Shown: in pieces, positions 23,320 through 35,388 of the stretch
Numbering within the stretch: the stretch's first letter is position 1
Layout: every line of letters starts with the position of its first letter
DNA from: Pseudoscleropodium purum
Lineage: Eukaryota > Streptophyta > Bryopsida > Hypnales > Brachytheciaceae
Direction of reading: 5' to 3'
DNA length: 64,000 bases
Assembly: GCA_963969395.1 (NCBI GenBank)
Contig: OZ017798.1
Span: 14,066,173-14,130,172, forward strand
The notes under the pieces: model-generated
Databases searched by the model: none
Seen by the model: the letters and a program-made list of their open reading frames with translations, nothing else
What the model was told of the DNA's origin: nothing
Translations under genes and position numbers: made by a program

Positions 23320-26170
23320 ATGCAAAATGGATTTTCATGATCCTGATGAATTTGTGAATCCGATCCCAACATTTCTCGTTGGGATCATTGAATGCAATGG
23401 GATTCCTCATGCAAAATGGAATTGAAAGCTTGTCATGCTCAAGAATGAAGCAGGGGAAGACGTCGCAAGGGTAGTTTGTCAAAGTGTTGATGTGAATTTG
23501 GTCATTGACATGGATGGGAAGCCCTTTGGTGATGACTAAATTGCTATTCAAATTGTGAAGTCTTTGTGCGAAGCAGAAGTTCCATCAGCTTGGATGTGGT
23601 CATTGCATTCTTGGAACATTAAGCGAATGTTTTTTAATGGTGTCAATTTGTATGACCACCATCTAACACATATTTATAAGACTACCATGGTAGCCTTGAA
23701 CCGTCAACCTCATGTAGGTATTTGTTTATATGAGACTTCACGTGAAAGAGTTGAGTCCAACAATGCACCAAAAAAGAAAACCCTCCTCAATGCACAAGTC
23801 ATTGCTCAAGTGTCCACAATAACGTATTGTCCTAATAATTGTTTGCAACCTTTTCTATGTGAAGAAATTCGAGCCATTCGATTTGATCTTCATGTGCGTG
23901 GCAAAGTTAACACTTGCAAGAAGTGTCTTCTTGATGTGCATGGATAGACCTGCAAAGACCCTACAAGGAAGGAGTGGATAACTTTGTCCGGAAAAAATGT
24001 GTGCCCTATTGCATGGTGGACTATCCATGGCATTTCCAAAGCCACCTTCTATAGGTACAAGGAAATGGCTGAAGATGGAAAGCGTGTTGAGAAACATGGG
24101 AATTTAGGTTCAAAGAAACCCAGGCTACATATGTTGCAGGCAACTGCTATGTTGAGGACAATTGTCGTTCCCATTGCTAACAAAATGCCTTACAAATCAA
24201 GAACTCTACCGAGTGGGGAGAAAGTCCTTGCAATGGTTTTGCCATCAGGGTTCCGTTGGAATGATCAATTAACAAGGATCAATGAGGCAAATGAGGCGTT
24301 CAACTTACAACCAATTTTTTCAAGTAGCTTGAGTAGCATTCGACATGCTTCATTTCTAGAGTTTGCTTCCAAGGCTCATGGAGATAGTTTTGCTCAATGT
24401 GGAGTGTACGATATATATAAGTAGTTGAGAAGTACTTGCATTCCAAATTCCACTACATACAACAAGTAGTGTAAAGTATTGGATACTCATATTTATGTGC
24501 AAAAGGTACATGAAGAGTTATATTATTCAAATCAGGAAATTTCAGAGACGTACCTTGATAAGATGTTGACCATCATCCACGATTAAATGGATCATTTGAA
24601 GATTGCATCTCCACACTTCTCTCACAAAACAAAAGCCACGTATTCTTTCACAAAAATGCATGTTGTTGTTACGGGCATGATTGCTCATGGCCATGGCAAT
24701 GTTCGGTATGCACACTACAGCATTGACATCTTCTCGAGGGATTCCAATCATACAATTGGATCTATCACAAAGTTGTTGCATGACCTAAAAGAACCACCAA
24801 AGAATTTCTCATGCAAATTGTTCACTAAGAAGGAATAGCAATCCAAACTAACCCAGGTTGTATTAGCTGGTTTGGAAGCATGTTTGGATTTACTACTTCT
24901 TCCTCCCGAGGAATTGATTGGAGGTCAATCTCTTCCTCCTGTACTAACTTTGCAACTTGATAATGCATCAAGGGACAACAAGAATTGATATGTGTTTACT
25001 TTTTGTTCTTTGCTTGCCGGCTATGACATTTTTCCTGAGGTTTACATCAATTTCCTCATTGTCGAGCACACTCATGAAGACATTGATGCTCTTTTTGGTT
25101 GATGGAGCAGTAAGTTGAAGGAAAGTGACTATCCTACACTTCTGAAGCTCATGAAGTCCTTCATGGATTGTGGAATTTACCTTGTAATACCTCATTTCTT
25201 CAAGGAGGTATCTAATTTCAAAAGATATGTACAAGGATACTTGGGCACAGGTGGAGATTCTTTGGAAGGCCATTCTAAGAAACAATAGTTCAAGTTTCAT
25301 AAGGATTCTACTGGTTGGCCCGTAATGGAGTACAAGGATTTGTGTACTGACTTAAAGTGGAAGCCACTTGATGGTAAAAGAAATCATTTGTGGTCTAAGA
25401 CAAGATGGGCATCCAAGAGTGCCAAATGGTAATCTGCTACCTTCGATTCTTCACGAAATGCGAGCTTCTGCAGATATTAAAAAGGATTTGGATGGTTTCA
25501 TTGCATATTGGAGCTGAATGGCAGATGAAGAGGACTCCAGGGAGTTCAAAAGGAAGATTGACCCTTTGAAAAAGTATTGGAAGGGTATTTGAGCAACTAT
25601 GGATGAACCTATTGAAGTGCAACCTAGTTTGCAATATGGATTTTGGCCAAAGAATTGGGTTGCCATTGTAGAAGTTGATCGAAGGCGAAACGATGGTACA
25701 CTTGACGAAAACTATGCGGAAGATGAAACCTTTGTTGGGCGTAAGCGTGACCATTTTCAACCTTCATTCGGTATTGCTTGTGATGTGTTTTCCGGTTATT
25801 TTATTGTGGTGCGTCCCACTGATGACGACCCAAAACCATTTTGGCTTGCGAGAGCAGTTACAAACCGAAATCCAGATCTAGATCACATTCATATGATTCA
25901 GATACAATATTGGACGGCAACTTCTAGACAATACATTGATATGCATACGTATGTTGGATGGGATACATAGAAAAATAATGTTTAGTATGAAGATCGAGTA
26001 ATATCTCCGACTTGGTCAAACACAAATTGCATTATGACAGCTTGGAAGCCACAATTTAGAAAAAGAACTTCTAATCCAAGGGTTGCAATTCCAAGAGCAC
26101 AAATTGATATCATCAAAGCATCAATGCAAATTTTAGCAATGGTGAATCTTCAAAGCAAGGTTGAATAGTC
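23320..26170 (+). pseudogene. Decayed DUF7869-type element protein
   Basis: Plus-strand fragments follow one another in the order of a long protein. At 23555-23947 a segment includes WSLHSWNIKRMFFNGVNLYD, then a C-rich RGKVNTCKKCLL segment. At 23984-24424 there is WWTIHGISKATFYRYKEMAE. At 24587-24838 comes YSFTKMHVVVTGMIAHG. At 24945-25110 come LQLDNASRDNKN and, after an interruption, LIVEHTHEDIDALFG. At 25599-25970 comes the C-terminal region, with a tail to about 26168. The pair DNxxRDNKN and HTHEDID is the hallmark of the DUF7869 family, which is common in transposon-like repeats of algae and plants; the aspartates suggest an RNase-H-like fold (inference). Stops at about 23536, 23945, 24423, 24988 and 25101 break it. 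Two of them read TGA where CGA or a lysine codon is expected, consistent with C-to-T decay of methylated DNA. Confidence 0.8.
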
Positions 26171-26468
26171 CATAGTTATATTAGTGAAGTATTGATTTGA
26201 AACATTTGGTAGAATGTGGTATTGCATTTTATCAGAGTATTTGAGTACATTGCAATGCATGTGTTGTATTCTTTCTATTATGGTAGTGGGGCTTTGTATT
26301 AAAAATGATTTTCTTTAATAATGTTTTTGGATTACTACATTTCATTATTTATCACTACGTATTTTTTTCTCAATATTTGTTTGTTTGAAATTTCAAGTAT
26401 CATATCAAATTTGGAACCAAAAGATGGAATATAATTAATTTGATACATGCAAGTCTTTAATTAAAGAA

Positions 26469-26770
26469 ATGTCTCAAAATCTATGTCTCAAAAACATTTT
26501 AAATGTAAATTTCATCATTTTAAAGTCTCAATTTATTGAATAGTCTCAATTTAATGAAATTTTTTTTTTCTAAATGAGTAATGCAATTATAAAATTCGAA
26601 CATGTACTACAATTATAAATCTTTTTTAAATCCTTGAAAATATTTTAAATAGGTATTTCAAGGTGTTTAAGTCACAATTTATTGCTAAGTCTCAATTTAA
26701 TGAGCACTTTGCTTCTTTAAATATAGTATATAATTCAAATGAGACTCAAAAAAGTCTCAATTTAATGAAT
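26469..26770. repeat. Cluster of AGTCTCAATTTAATGA motifs
   Basis: The 16-base word AGTCTCAATTTAATGA or a close variant occurs at about 26524, 26542, 26687 and 26753, with weaker forms (aagtcacaatttattg at about 26669; atgtctcaaaa at 26471 and 26484) and an inverted gagactcaa at about 26741. The cluster sits about 300 bp downstream of the DUF7869 relic, where the subterminal repeats of a DNA transposon would be expected. Confidence 0.55.
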
Positions 26771-29290
26771 AAGGCCTTGTTGGCTTGAATCTTGTTGTAT
26801 AAGACTTGAAAATGTGATTTCCAATCTCTTTTGTGCCTAGATCATTATGGTTGATACCCTTTATGCCATTAGAAAAAGAATGGAGCCTCAAAAGAGCCGT
26901 TAGATTGCTAGTTTAGAGTTTAGTAGTTTGGCAACTTTCTTGAGGCCCCATTTTTTTTCCGCTCCAAATTGCACTTATTTTACAACATTTTCAACATTCT
27001 CAAAAATCAAACCCAGAGCAAACTTCCACCCCATTACTACAAACATTGCTTTGATCATATTGGTAACAAATAAGATGAATTGAACAAATCAAAACCTTCT
27101 CCAATACATTAGAGTCCTTGTAATGAAAAACAAAGTTGTCTTGTCAAACACCATGATACAATGTTCAAGACATCTAATAGACCCCCCTTCTGTCTAATAG
27201 TTATACCCTTAGAATATATCTAATATATTGGAGAATATTCTATGAACACATCTTACATACTAGACACATGTTTAATACAACATTGTTTTACATAAGTCCT
27301 ACAAGACAAATATGGATTAAAATATATTTGAAAAAACAATTTTAGTTAGAAATACTATATTTGGTCCTTAATTTTCCTTAGGCGCTTTCTTAAAGAGCAA
27401 TACAGCATCTTTTGCTAGAACTTGAATACCAATCAATTGATGCATATTGATTCTATCAACATTCAACTTATGAGAGTCAAAGTTAGAGAGCTTGAATTTT
27501 GCTACATAAGAATTGGAGGAGGCCATTTCAATTTTTCAAGCTCTACCTTGATTTACATCCTAGAAATCCATCTCATCTTTGTCAACAAAATTATCATCAT
27601 TCTTGTCATAAGTATTGCTAGTAGATTGTGTATGTAGGAATCTCTTTATTGTAGACTACTAAGCCAATACTCCATAGTAAAAGCCTTAGAATCTTAATCA
27701 AATATTGAAGAGACATCAAAAACCTAACGTATGCAAGACAAATATTGCAATATAGAAGAAAACAACTAAACAAGAAGATGAACACAAGTTCTATGCTAAT
27801 TCAAAAATTACTCATTGAAACAAAGCATGCCATATAAAAAAAAGGACTTGTATGAGGGTCCACCTTTGAAGGAGAGAAATGATTTAATAGGTAGATTGTT
27901 GCAAAAAGCACTTGTCCTTTTTTGTCCATATTAGCCTTGGACAAGTGGTTTTAAACTCATAACTTTTGTGTCATATGTCTATTTTCCATTAAATTTGAAA
28001 GAAACAGACACACAGTAGTTTTAGAAATCGAAGATTTTTTATAATTTAAAAAAAATAATTTATTGTTTTAAAATTATTCCCAAGTGGATGTCTACCTTAG
28101 CCATTTTATGGGTTTTTAGTATATTTTTCCAACCCAAAAATGAGAATTTGAAAGTTAAAATTGGGATGCAAGGAGTTATCTAAGATTATACTAACTTACA
28201 AAGAGATTTAAAAAAAATATCTAAGTGTTTACCTTCTAAATGTGTTGAAAATGCACTAGTGTAGAGAGCACAATTTTTATTTCACAAAGATACAAATGAT
28301 TGAACACAAGCCTCTTTAAGTTAGAAAAAATAAAATTTGAAAATTGAAATATTTGAAGTTTTTATTATTTTCTAAAAATCAAATTCAAAAGTATCTATTT
28401 TCTTGCATTTTTTAATACTATTTTGTTGAGCATAAATTTTAGAGATAAATTTTTCCAAGCCTCAATTTTCGTATGAATACTATTTTAAATGCTTCATAAA
28501 TTACCCATAATTTTATTTTACTTAAAAAAAATTACTTAAAAAAAGTCATTGTATTCTAGTATTGAGGTTGTTCTGAGCCAAAAATGGCAGGTGTTTCTTG
28601 CAACTACCTAGGTATTGACACGTAAATACCTTGATCTACTGCTAACTACTAATTTATTGAGGTGGAGTTTGTGCTACAAGATATGGAGCTTGATCAAATT
28701 GGTTATGTGGGTGGGATTAGTTATAGTTTGTCGGGTAGTTTGTCCAATGATAAAGCCAACAATCTGACATTGATCTACATGGGCATTTTTTAATTAGAAA
28801 ATTGTATCTTCATCATGATGTTGAAGATGTGGTTGTGACAATGAAGGTAGCTCACAAGACTTTTTTTCAAAGACTAATAGATGTAGCTTTAATTTCCTAC
28901 CACCAACCATGTTGTTTGTAGAATTTGCACATTTTGGGGACAATTGTATATATGTTTTTTCCAAAATTGATCCCACTATGGTGTGCTTTAATCCCAAATT
29001 CAAAATCTTATGCCTAAAATCCTAGTTGGCCATACTTTCAATTGTTTTCTTTAAAACAAAACTCTACATCTACATTCCTCTCCCTACCAAGAGCTCTTAA
29101 GGTACATTCCCACCAAGGTAGGCATATCTTAACTTTCTTGGTTACATAAGGGAAAAATAGAACTAAAGTATCAAAATAATCGCAATTGGTTGTTTAATCT
29201 GAGGTTGTCTTTTACAAGTGTGCTAAGATTTGCAAGAGTTGGAATTACAGCCACAAGTTGGCAAACCTACACAACTTCAATGCATGGGAT
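26771..29290. other. AT-rich spacer
   Basis: No gene recognised. The short frames at 27422-27637 and 29003-28794 have no domain and lie in AT-rich sequence. I see no tandem structure here. Confidence 0.45.
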
Positions 29291-31210
29291 AGTATGCACT
29301 GTGTGCTTTTCACACCGTCCGCCGTGCACCCACAACTGCAACACCGTTTCATCTCTCGTAAGAGTGAAGATAGTTTCGTGTCCCCCTTCGTCTTCAGTTG
29401 GTGCGAGTGCACGCACCTTCCTCAGGGGTAAATAATGTTCTGAAAGGAGCATGCCCAAGACAGAATCAATCGATCTCACCTAGTCTGCAGGCACGCCATT
29501 AAAGCGAGCGCTCACGACGAGGCCATCATTTCTTCAGTCAGTCACTCCCGGGCAGTCAGTGCAACTACCTTACCTTAGTTCGCGATGTGCGCACTGATCC
29601 CAGCAGGAATGGCTGCGACCATGATGACCATGACCACGCCGACGGCGACGACGGCGACCCGGTGCATCCATTTCGCACTTACAGGCAACGTCCAGCTAGC
29701 TACAGATCAAATGGCCTGGCCCGGTGCATATATTTTCACATATAAATAAGCTTCTGTCAGTTTTCTGACTGCCCCCGCGTGTCAGTGGCGAGCAGGTTTG
29801 GATTCCTAGCGATGTCGGGACTGGTAACTCAGCACAAGCTAGCTCCCTCGCTCATCATATCATCCACCCATCGACAGCATCATCGTCGGCACAGAGAAGC
29901 CGATTGAAGTCCAACCGAACCTTCACTTCACGCTTAGCTTGCAGTCGATCACGCCAGCCAGCTCGCAACTTCGTTAATATTACAACACTCAATCCGTTAG
30001 ACTACCGGAAGTCATCAAGCACTCGGTCCACAGCTAGCAAGGTCAACAACCGGTGAACGTACGTACAGCCAGCCAGCTAGCAAGCAAGCCATGCCAGACA
30101 GGATGATCGATCGATCGTCACCTACTCCTACGCTACCCACACCACTGACTGATTTGTCGTAATAGTGAAAGGGTGAGGGAGGGGTGGGGAATTTTGAATC
30201 ACCCTAGAAAATTACTGCCACCACTAGATTTTAGTTTTGTGGAAATTGATCGGTACTACACAGCAATATTTCAACCTGCGCTAGTGCATGTGACTTTGGT
30301 CAATTAGAGTTGCACGCACTGTAAGGACAAACCAGAGTAGCTAGCTAGTTAGCTGGCATGGACCGTTCCAAGTCGACCATCCACCTCGTCCTGTCAGGAG
30401 AGGGTCCCATCGATCGCTGGCTAGCACGGCATCATCGACGGGGTCGCTTCTTGAATTGGATCGTCATGTGCAGCAGTGCATGTGCGCGTGGACGGATGCG
30501 AAGCTCAAGGGAGACAAGCTGCAGACGGAATGATCCAATTATGAGATCAAGGAGCAGGATCAGTGAGTGAGGAGGGTACCGGTACGGTAGCGTATCGAAG
30601 GCGCGGCCATGGTTGATTGAGGAAGCTGCGCTAGCTGCACACGACGTGGCCTGCCAGCTACTCATTATGTGCGAAGGTGGCGTCCCGATCGTTGGCAATT
30701 TGTTCGAGGGGAGTAATGGGGTTTGCACGAGTAGCTAGCTACGGGCTAGGCACGAGAGAGAACCAGGTTTCTGGGCATTTGAGTCTATACGCGGTGCACT
30801 CTGTTTTGGTGTTGAGTAGGATCGACATAGCTCAAATTGATGGCGGTCTAGAGAGGGTGACACACTACCTGTGAAGACGATCGCGTTTTCACTGCATATG
30901 TGACCCATCGATCAACGAAATTCAAGGTTGGAGTGGTCGCTGTTTTTTTTCAATTGGATCCTATTAATTCATGAGTGAGTGCAGCTGATGAGTAGAGGTG
31001 GAGTCTTGGTGGGCTGAATGAGGATCTAACTTTGGGATTGTGGGCAGTTGCGTCGGTCTATCTCGGACCTACAGAAACGCACTATAACTCGATGGGAAAC
31101 GGAGTAGGAATGGGTTGCAACGCTTGATTGAATCAATCGCGTCCGTTACGTTTTGTACAAGGGAGCTGGTGCTGCAATTAATTCCGATCCTCTTCCACAG
31201 CTAAATTCAG
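29290..31210. other. GC- and CpG-rich island upstream of the fucosyltransferase gene
   Basis: Composition changes abruptly at about 29290 from AT-rich spacer to balanced or GC-rich DNA with many CpG and with repeated self-complementary words (GATCGATCGATCG, GCTAGCTAG, CTAGCTAGTTAGCTGG). No long frame looks like a protein; the frames at 30358-30874 overlap on both strands. The most likely reading is the promoter and long 5' leader of the gene that starts at 31329, possibly with a leader intron or a non-coding transcript. Confidence 0.55.
29741..29748 (+). promoter_or_regulatory. Candidate TATA box (TATAAATA)
   Basis: TATAAATA preceded by cac and followed after about 30 bp by a pyrimidine-rich stretch (ttctgtcagttttctgac), where transcription could start. 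It lies in the GC-rich island 1.6 kb upstream of the fucosyltransferase start codon, so use by that gene would imply a long leader. No experimental support is visible. Confidence 0.45.
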
Positions 31211-31328
31211 CGGGAAATTGTGCAATGCAGCTATCACCATGGTCAAGTGTTGCACCTCAAATGTGACTCTCCAAGCAGGATTCATCACTTTGAACCAACT
31301 TGCAGATTGATCGTTGAAACAGTCGGCT

Positions 31329-34300
31329 ATGGCGAAGCCAAGCAAGAGATTCCACAATGGATACTGGTATGCGAAGGCCCTCTCTCTGTTCCAGACAGCA
31401 ATGGCAGCGAGCTTCCCGCCCTCACCTCGAAAACAGTCTCTCAAATTCGGCAGCAGGGCGCACATCACCAGCTGCTGGCTCACTCTCCTGACGCTCCTCA
31501 CCTGCGCCAGCATGCTCCGCTTCCTCTTCTCCACGACACCCATCGACGACGACAGCTGCACCTCTTTCAATTATTCCTCCCTCTCTGTGCAACCGTTGGC
31601 ACCGCACCATTTGGATTCGGGATTCAATTTCACAGCGATGGAGACGGTGTTCTGGAAGCAACCGGATGGGAAGGGGTTCGCGCCCTGCATTGAATTCAGT
31701 GGTGAGTTTAAGCGTGAGTCGAAGCGAGTGGTGACACAACGGCAGAAGTATTTGATGGTGGTGGTGTCTGGAGGAGTGAATCAGCAGCGGAACCAGATTG
31801 TGGATTCGGTGGTGATGGCGAGGATCTTGGGGGCGTCGCTGGTGGTGCCTGTCATGCAAGTCAATCCCATTTGGGAAGACGAAAGGTAAGCTAATGAGTA
31901 GAAAAATGGCAATCAATGACTGCGTTTACGACTTGTTTTCTTGTCTTTTAGGACACAAACCACTGGTGATAGTTTGAAAGAATTGAAGTCATGGAAGGCA
32001 AGTTATAAAGTCATCTCCCAGTCCTGTAACCCACTTTTGGTGTCAACAGTTAGAAAATTGGCCTCAATAATGTGTCACTGACTGAAATTTTCTGGAAATC
32101 GAACCACTGTTGTTTAATTCAATTCTGGAGCAAACATTTAAACCTGTAGCAGTAGCATCAATGTTCAAGGCGACTCTTTTTGAATTCTTCTGGTAGATTC
32201 TCTGCTGCTATGGACTTGTAAGCTGTAAATAGTTGGTTCATTTTCATCAATTGTGTTCGATGATGGAGATTTTGGTGCATTTGTGTAACCGTAATCAGAG
32301 GGAAGCACAGCTATAACCTTATTCGATCTCAAGATACTGTAAAAAATGGTGATATAGTAGCCTCCTACGGGTGGAGGTTAGTCCTTACTTTGCAAGCGTG
32401 CAAAATTTCCAGTGGAGAAAGAATCTCTTAGGGCTAATTGTGAAGAACAATTGCACAGTTGACTTTCAATTGGTTTTTAGCTTAGACTCAGTAGAAAGTT
32501 TCAAGGTCTTGCAGACACAGAGCAGTCCCAAGTGGAGTTTCAGAAAGAATGAAAAGTACCCCTTTGCTGAGTACAATGGATCTTCTTGAATTGGTCGTCG
32601 GTGTGATGAATCCGTAGAGGTGTTTAGAATAAGAAAGTATTACGAGAAGGTTTACTTGCTTTCAAATTCTCATGAGTAGAAACTATACTGGATGATCAAT
32701 TAGTGTCGACCAGCAACAATACTATGCATCTATGTGGGGTTTCAATTCTAAATCTACTCAGACTGGCACAAAAGTAACGTGTGGGTGATCAAACATGACA
32801 GTGAGTTCGGTGAAATTTTCGACATGGAGCATTTCAAGGAGACTCTGAAACACGATGTCAGGGTGGTCTCCTCCGTGCCATCTACACACATCATGTTCCG
32901 ACCTCTGGAGGAGAAAGACACGCCCTTGAATGCCAGTCCACGATGGTTACGAGCCCATTATCAGAAGAGGGTAACCAACATTTTCATTTGATCATCTCTT
33001 TCGTTTCATAGATGGAATTCTTGTTTTCTTTAAATTAGCAGTTTTTAGTGAGCAGCACGCGTACGAAACAAAATCTAGAACTATCTTAGTTTTCAAAGTA
33101 AGAGCCATGTGCACGTCTTGTTTAAATTCTGGCAATTGGAAAACGTCACTTAAATCCTTCTTCGCCTAGCTATTTAAATGGACAAAAATGACCACTTCCA
33201 TGTCGATAGGACTATGAGGGTCGCATAACATACCTTTAGAGAGAAGAATTATTTTAATTAGTGCGATCTATGTTTTTTTGAAGTTAGTAATAGTAGAAAA
33301 GAGATATTGGAGCAAAAGCATTTATGTCAGAACTTGGTTTCAAATGTTCTTATGGGCCCATGATCGTGCCCATCTGGATTTGGGGCACCAAGATCTTACA
33401 GAATTAGTAGCTTGATGCTTCAAAACCTCTTTTCTTCGTGACGGATGATTGTATTTAAGTAGTTACTATCACTAGAAATATTCTTCCAAAGTTGGTTTCT
33501 ATTTTTTGTTCAAGATCCAAGTGTTTAATGAATTTTATTGCCATTAGATACTCGTGACGTCAGTTGTGATCAACTTGTCGTGATCAGTTACGTACTAGCT
33601 CTGGAATCAGCGTTAAAACTGTTTGATAACTAAGAGTTTGGTGTCCGAATTTGGGTTCAGATGAATCGAGAAGGTGTGCTCCTCCTCCGGGGCCTGGACT
33701 CTCGACTGGCCAAGGACCTTCCCTCAGACCTTCAGAAGCTGCGATGCAAAGTGGCCTTCCATGCTTTGAAATTCGCAGCGCCCATTCAAGAGCTGGGCAT
33801 GCGGTTGGCGGAGCGGATGTGGAGTCAAGGCCCGTACTTGGCGCTCCACTTGAGGCTGGAGCTGGATGTGTGGGTGCGCACAGGATGCCTTCCCGGGCTG
33901 GGCAAAGAGCTCGATGAGCAAGTGCGCGTGGAGCGAAAGATGCATCCCAAGCTTCTCACTGCTCGTGGGGCCAGGCTGGGGTTCACTGAGCGCAAAATGG
34001 CGGGACTTTGCCCACTCACAGGGGCCGAAGTTGCAAGGTAGGGGAACCGCACCTGAGCGCATAAGGGCATTGGTGCTGTATTTAAAATGGTCAGATTTTA
34101 AAACATTTTTTGCTTGCAAATTGAAGAGGATTCCAAAATGACAGAATGCATTATTGGCGTACCATATGCAAAAGTTTCAAGGGCTCAAAGTTTTGCTGGT
34201 GAATGATCAGAAACGGACAGAAGTGTATTCTCAGAATTAATTTGAACTCATTGTGTAAGATATCAATTGGGGTCTTGAATGTACGATAGTTCGGTACTCT

Positions 34301-35388
34301 ACTGAATCATTTCAGCATGTTTCTTTTTAACAATTTCTTCTCTAACTTTCATAACTCTCTACAGCCATTGGATCATTTCACCACCATCTTATTTATAAAT
34401 GATAGAATAATACCACTCATTTGCAACCATGATTGTACATCTATGACTCACGTTCTTTTTTTTCGTTCCTCAATATTCCTCTTGGTATATCTGTATATAA
34501 CAATTGGGAGAATAGATACCCAAGATTTATGGCATCATGGCGCCCTAAGGATTAATTTCTGATCAAAACAGTTCTGATAAGGTCAGTTTTGGAAATTGTT
34601 TTGCAGGCTTTTAGGGGCTCTGGGAGCGTCCCGAAGGACGAGAATCTATTGGGCCGGAGGAGAGCCTTTAGGAGGACAGGCGGCTCTACAACCACTGATG
34701 GAGGAGTTTCCTCAACTATTCAACAAAGAAAACCTGGCCACACCACAGGAGCTTCAGCCTTTCAAGAACAAAGCTTCCAGTCTTGCAGCTATTGACTACT
34801 TAGTGTGTCTCAGCAGCGACGTGTTCTTGCAATCCCACGGAGGAAATTTTGGCCACGTCATGCAGGTATAAAACTAGAGTGAAAACCACATTCTCTCAAT
34901 TACTTCCAAGGTGGTTGGTCGTAAATGAAAGGACTCTGTTTCCATATGGGTTGAGTACTTCATATTTTCGAAAGTTTGCTATGTTTGAAGCACTTGCTTG
35001 AGTGTCAGTTGGACATTACAATTACAAGTAAATTTCAAGTAGTATAGGATATAGGAATCAAGATGTTCTACACTTACAAAAGAAGTGTGTGCAGTGTTCG
35101 AATTTTTAAGTGTATTTAATTAATGAGATTGTTGTCTTTGCACAGGGACATCGTGCCTACATGGGGCACCGCAAGCACATAGTGCCCAACAAACGGCAAA
35201 TGATAACCCACTTTCTCAACTCCACAATGTCAAGTTCGGAATTTGACCAAACCATTCGGAGCCTCCATGAGGATGCCACTGGAAAACCTTCGTTCCGACC
35301 CAACAAGAGTCTCAAGGATGTCCTTGCTTACCCTGTCCCTGAATGCATGTGCCGCAAGTCAAGCACTTCTTTCATGCCATGGCAGTAA
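31329..35388 (+). CDS. O-fucosyltransferase-family protein (GT106, PF10250), Golgi type II membrane enzyme
   Basis: Five exons with consistent phases: 31329-31885, 32802-32970, 33661-34037, 34607-34865 and 35146-35388, encoding 534 aa. Residues 47-68 form a single hydrophobic signal anchor after a basic N-terminus, as in Golgi type II transferases. The family signature SGGVNQQRNQIVD is at 147-159, HLRLE at 305-309, IYWAGGEPLGG in exon 4, SDVFLQSHGGNFGHVMQGHR over the exon 4/5 join and PNKRQM in exon 5; the end VPECMC is typical. Plant members of this family include rhamnogalacturonan and cell-wall glycosyltransferases as well as unassigned enzymes; the donor here would be a GDP- or UDP-sugar, but the substrate cannot be read from sequence. 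The start at 31329 gives the full basic cytosolic tail; an in-frame TTG just upstream is not needed. The stop lies inside a perfect donor (CA|GTAAGT), so alternative splicing at 35384 could extend the C-terminus. Confidence 0.92.

Noticed and set aside
30358..30874. Frames of 65-98 codons on both strands in the GC-rich island
   Set aside because: They overlap each other antiparallel, lack domains and follow the low stop frequency of GC-rich DNA.
31220..31693. 157-codon plus-strand frame overlapping exon 1 of the fucosyltransferase
   Set aside because: Out of frame with the recognised protein; no domain.
31178..31916. Two long minus-strand frames (130 and 164 codons)
   Set aside because: They are antisense to exon 1 of the fucosyltransferase gene, whose sense frame has family motifs.
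33651..34141. Several overlapping frames around exon 3 of the fucosyltransferase
   Set aside because: GC-rich coding exon shadows; only the 33661 frame carries family motifs (NREGVLLLRGLDSRL, HLRLE).
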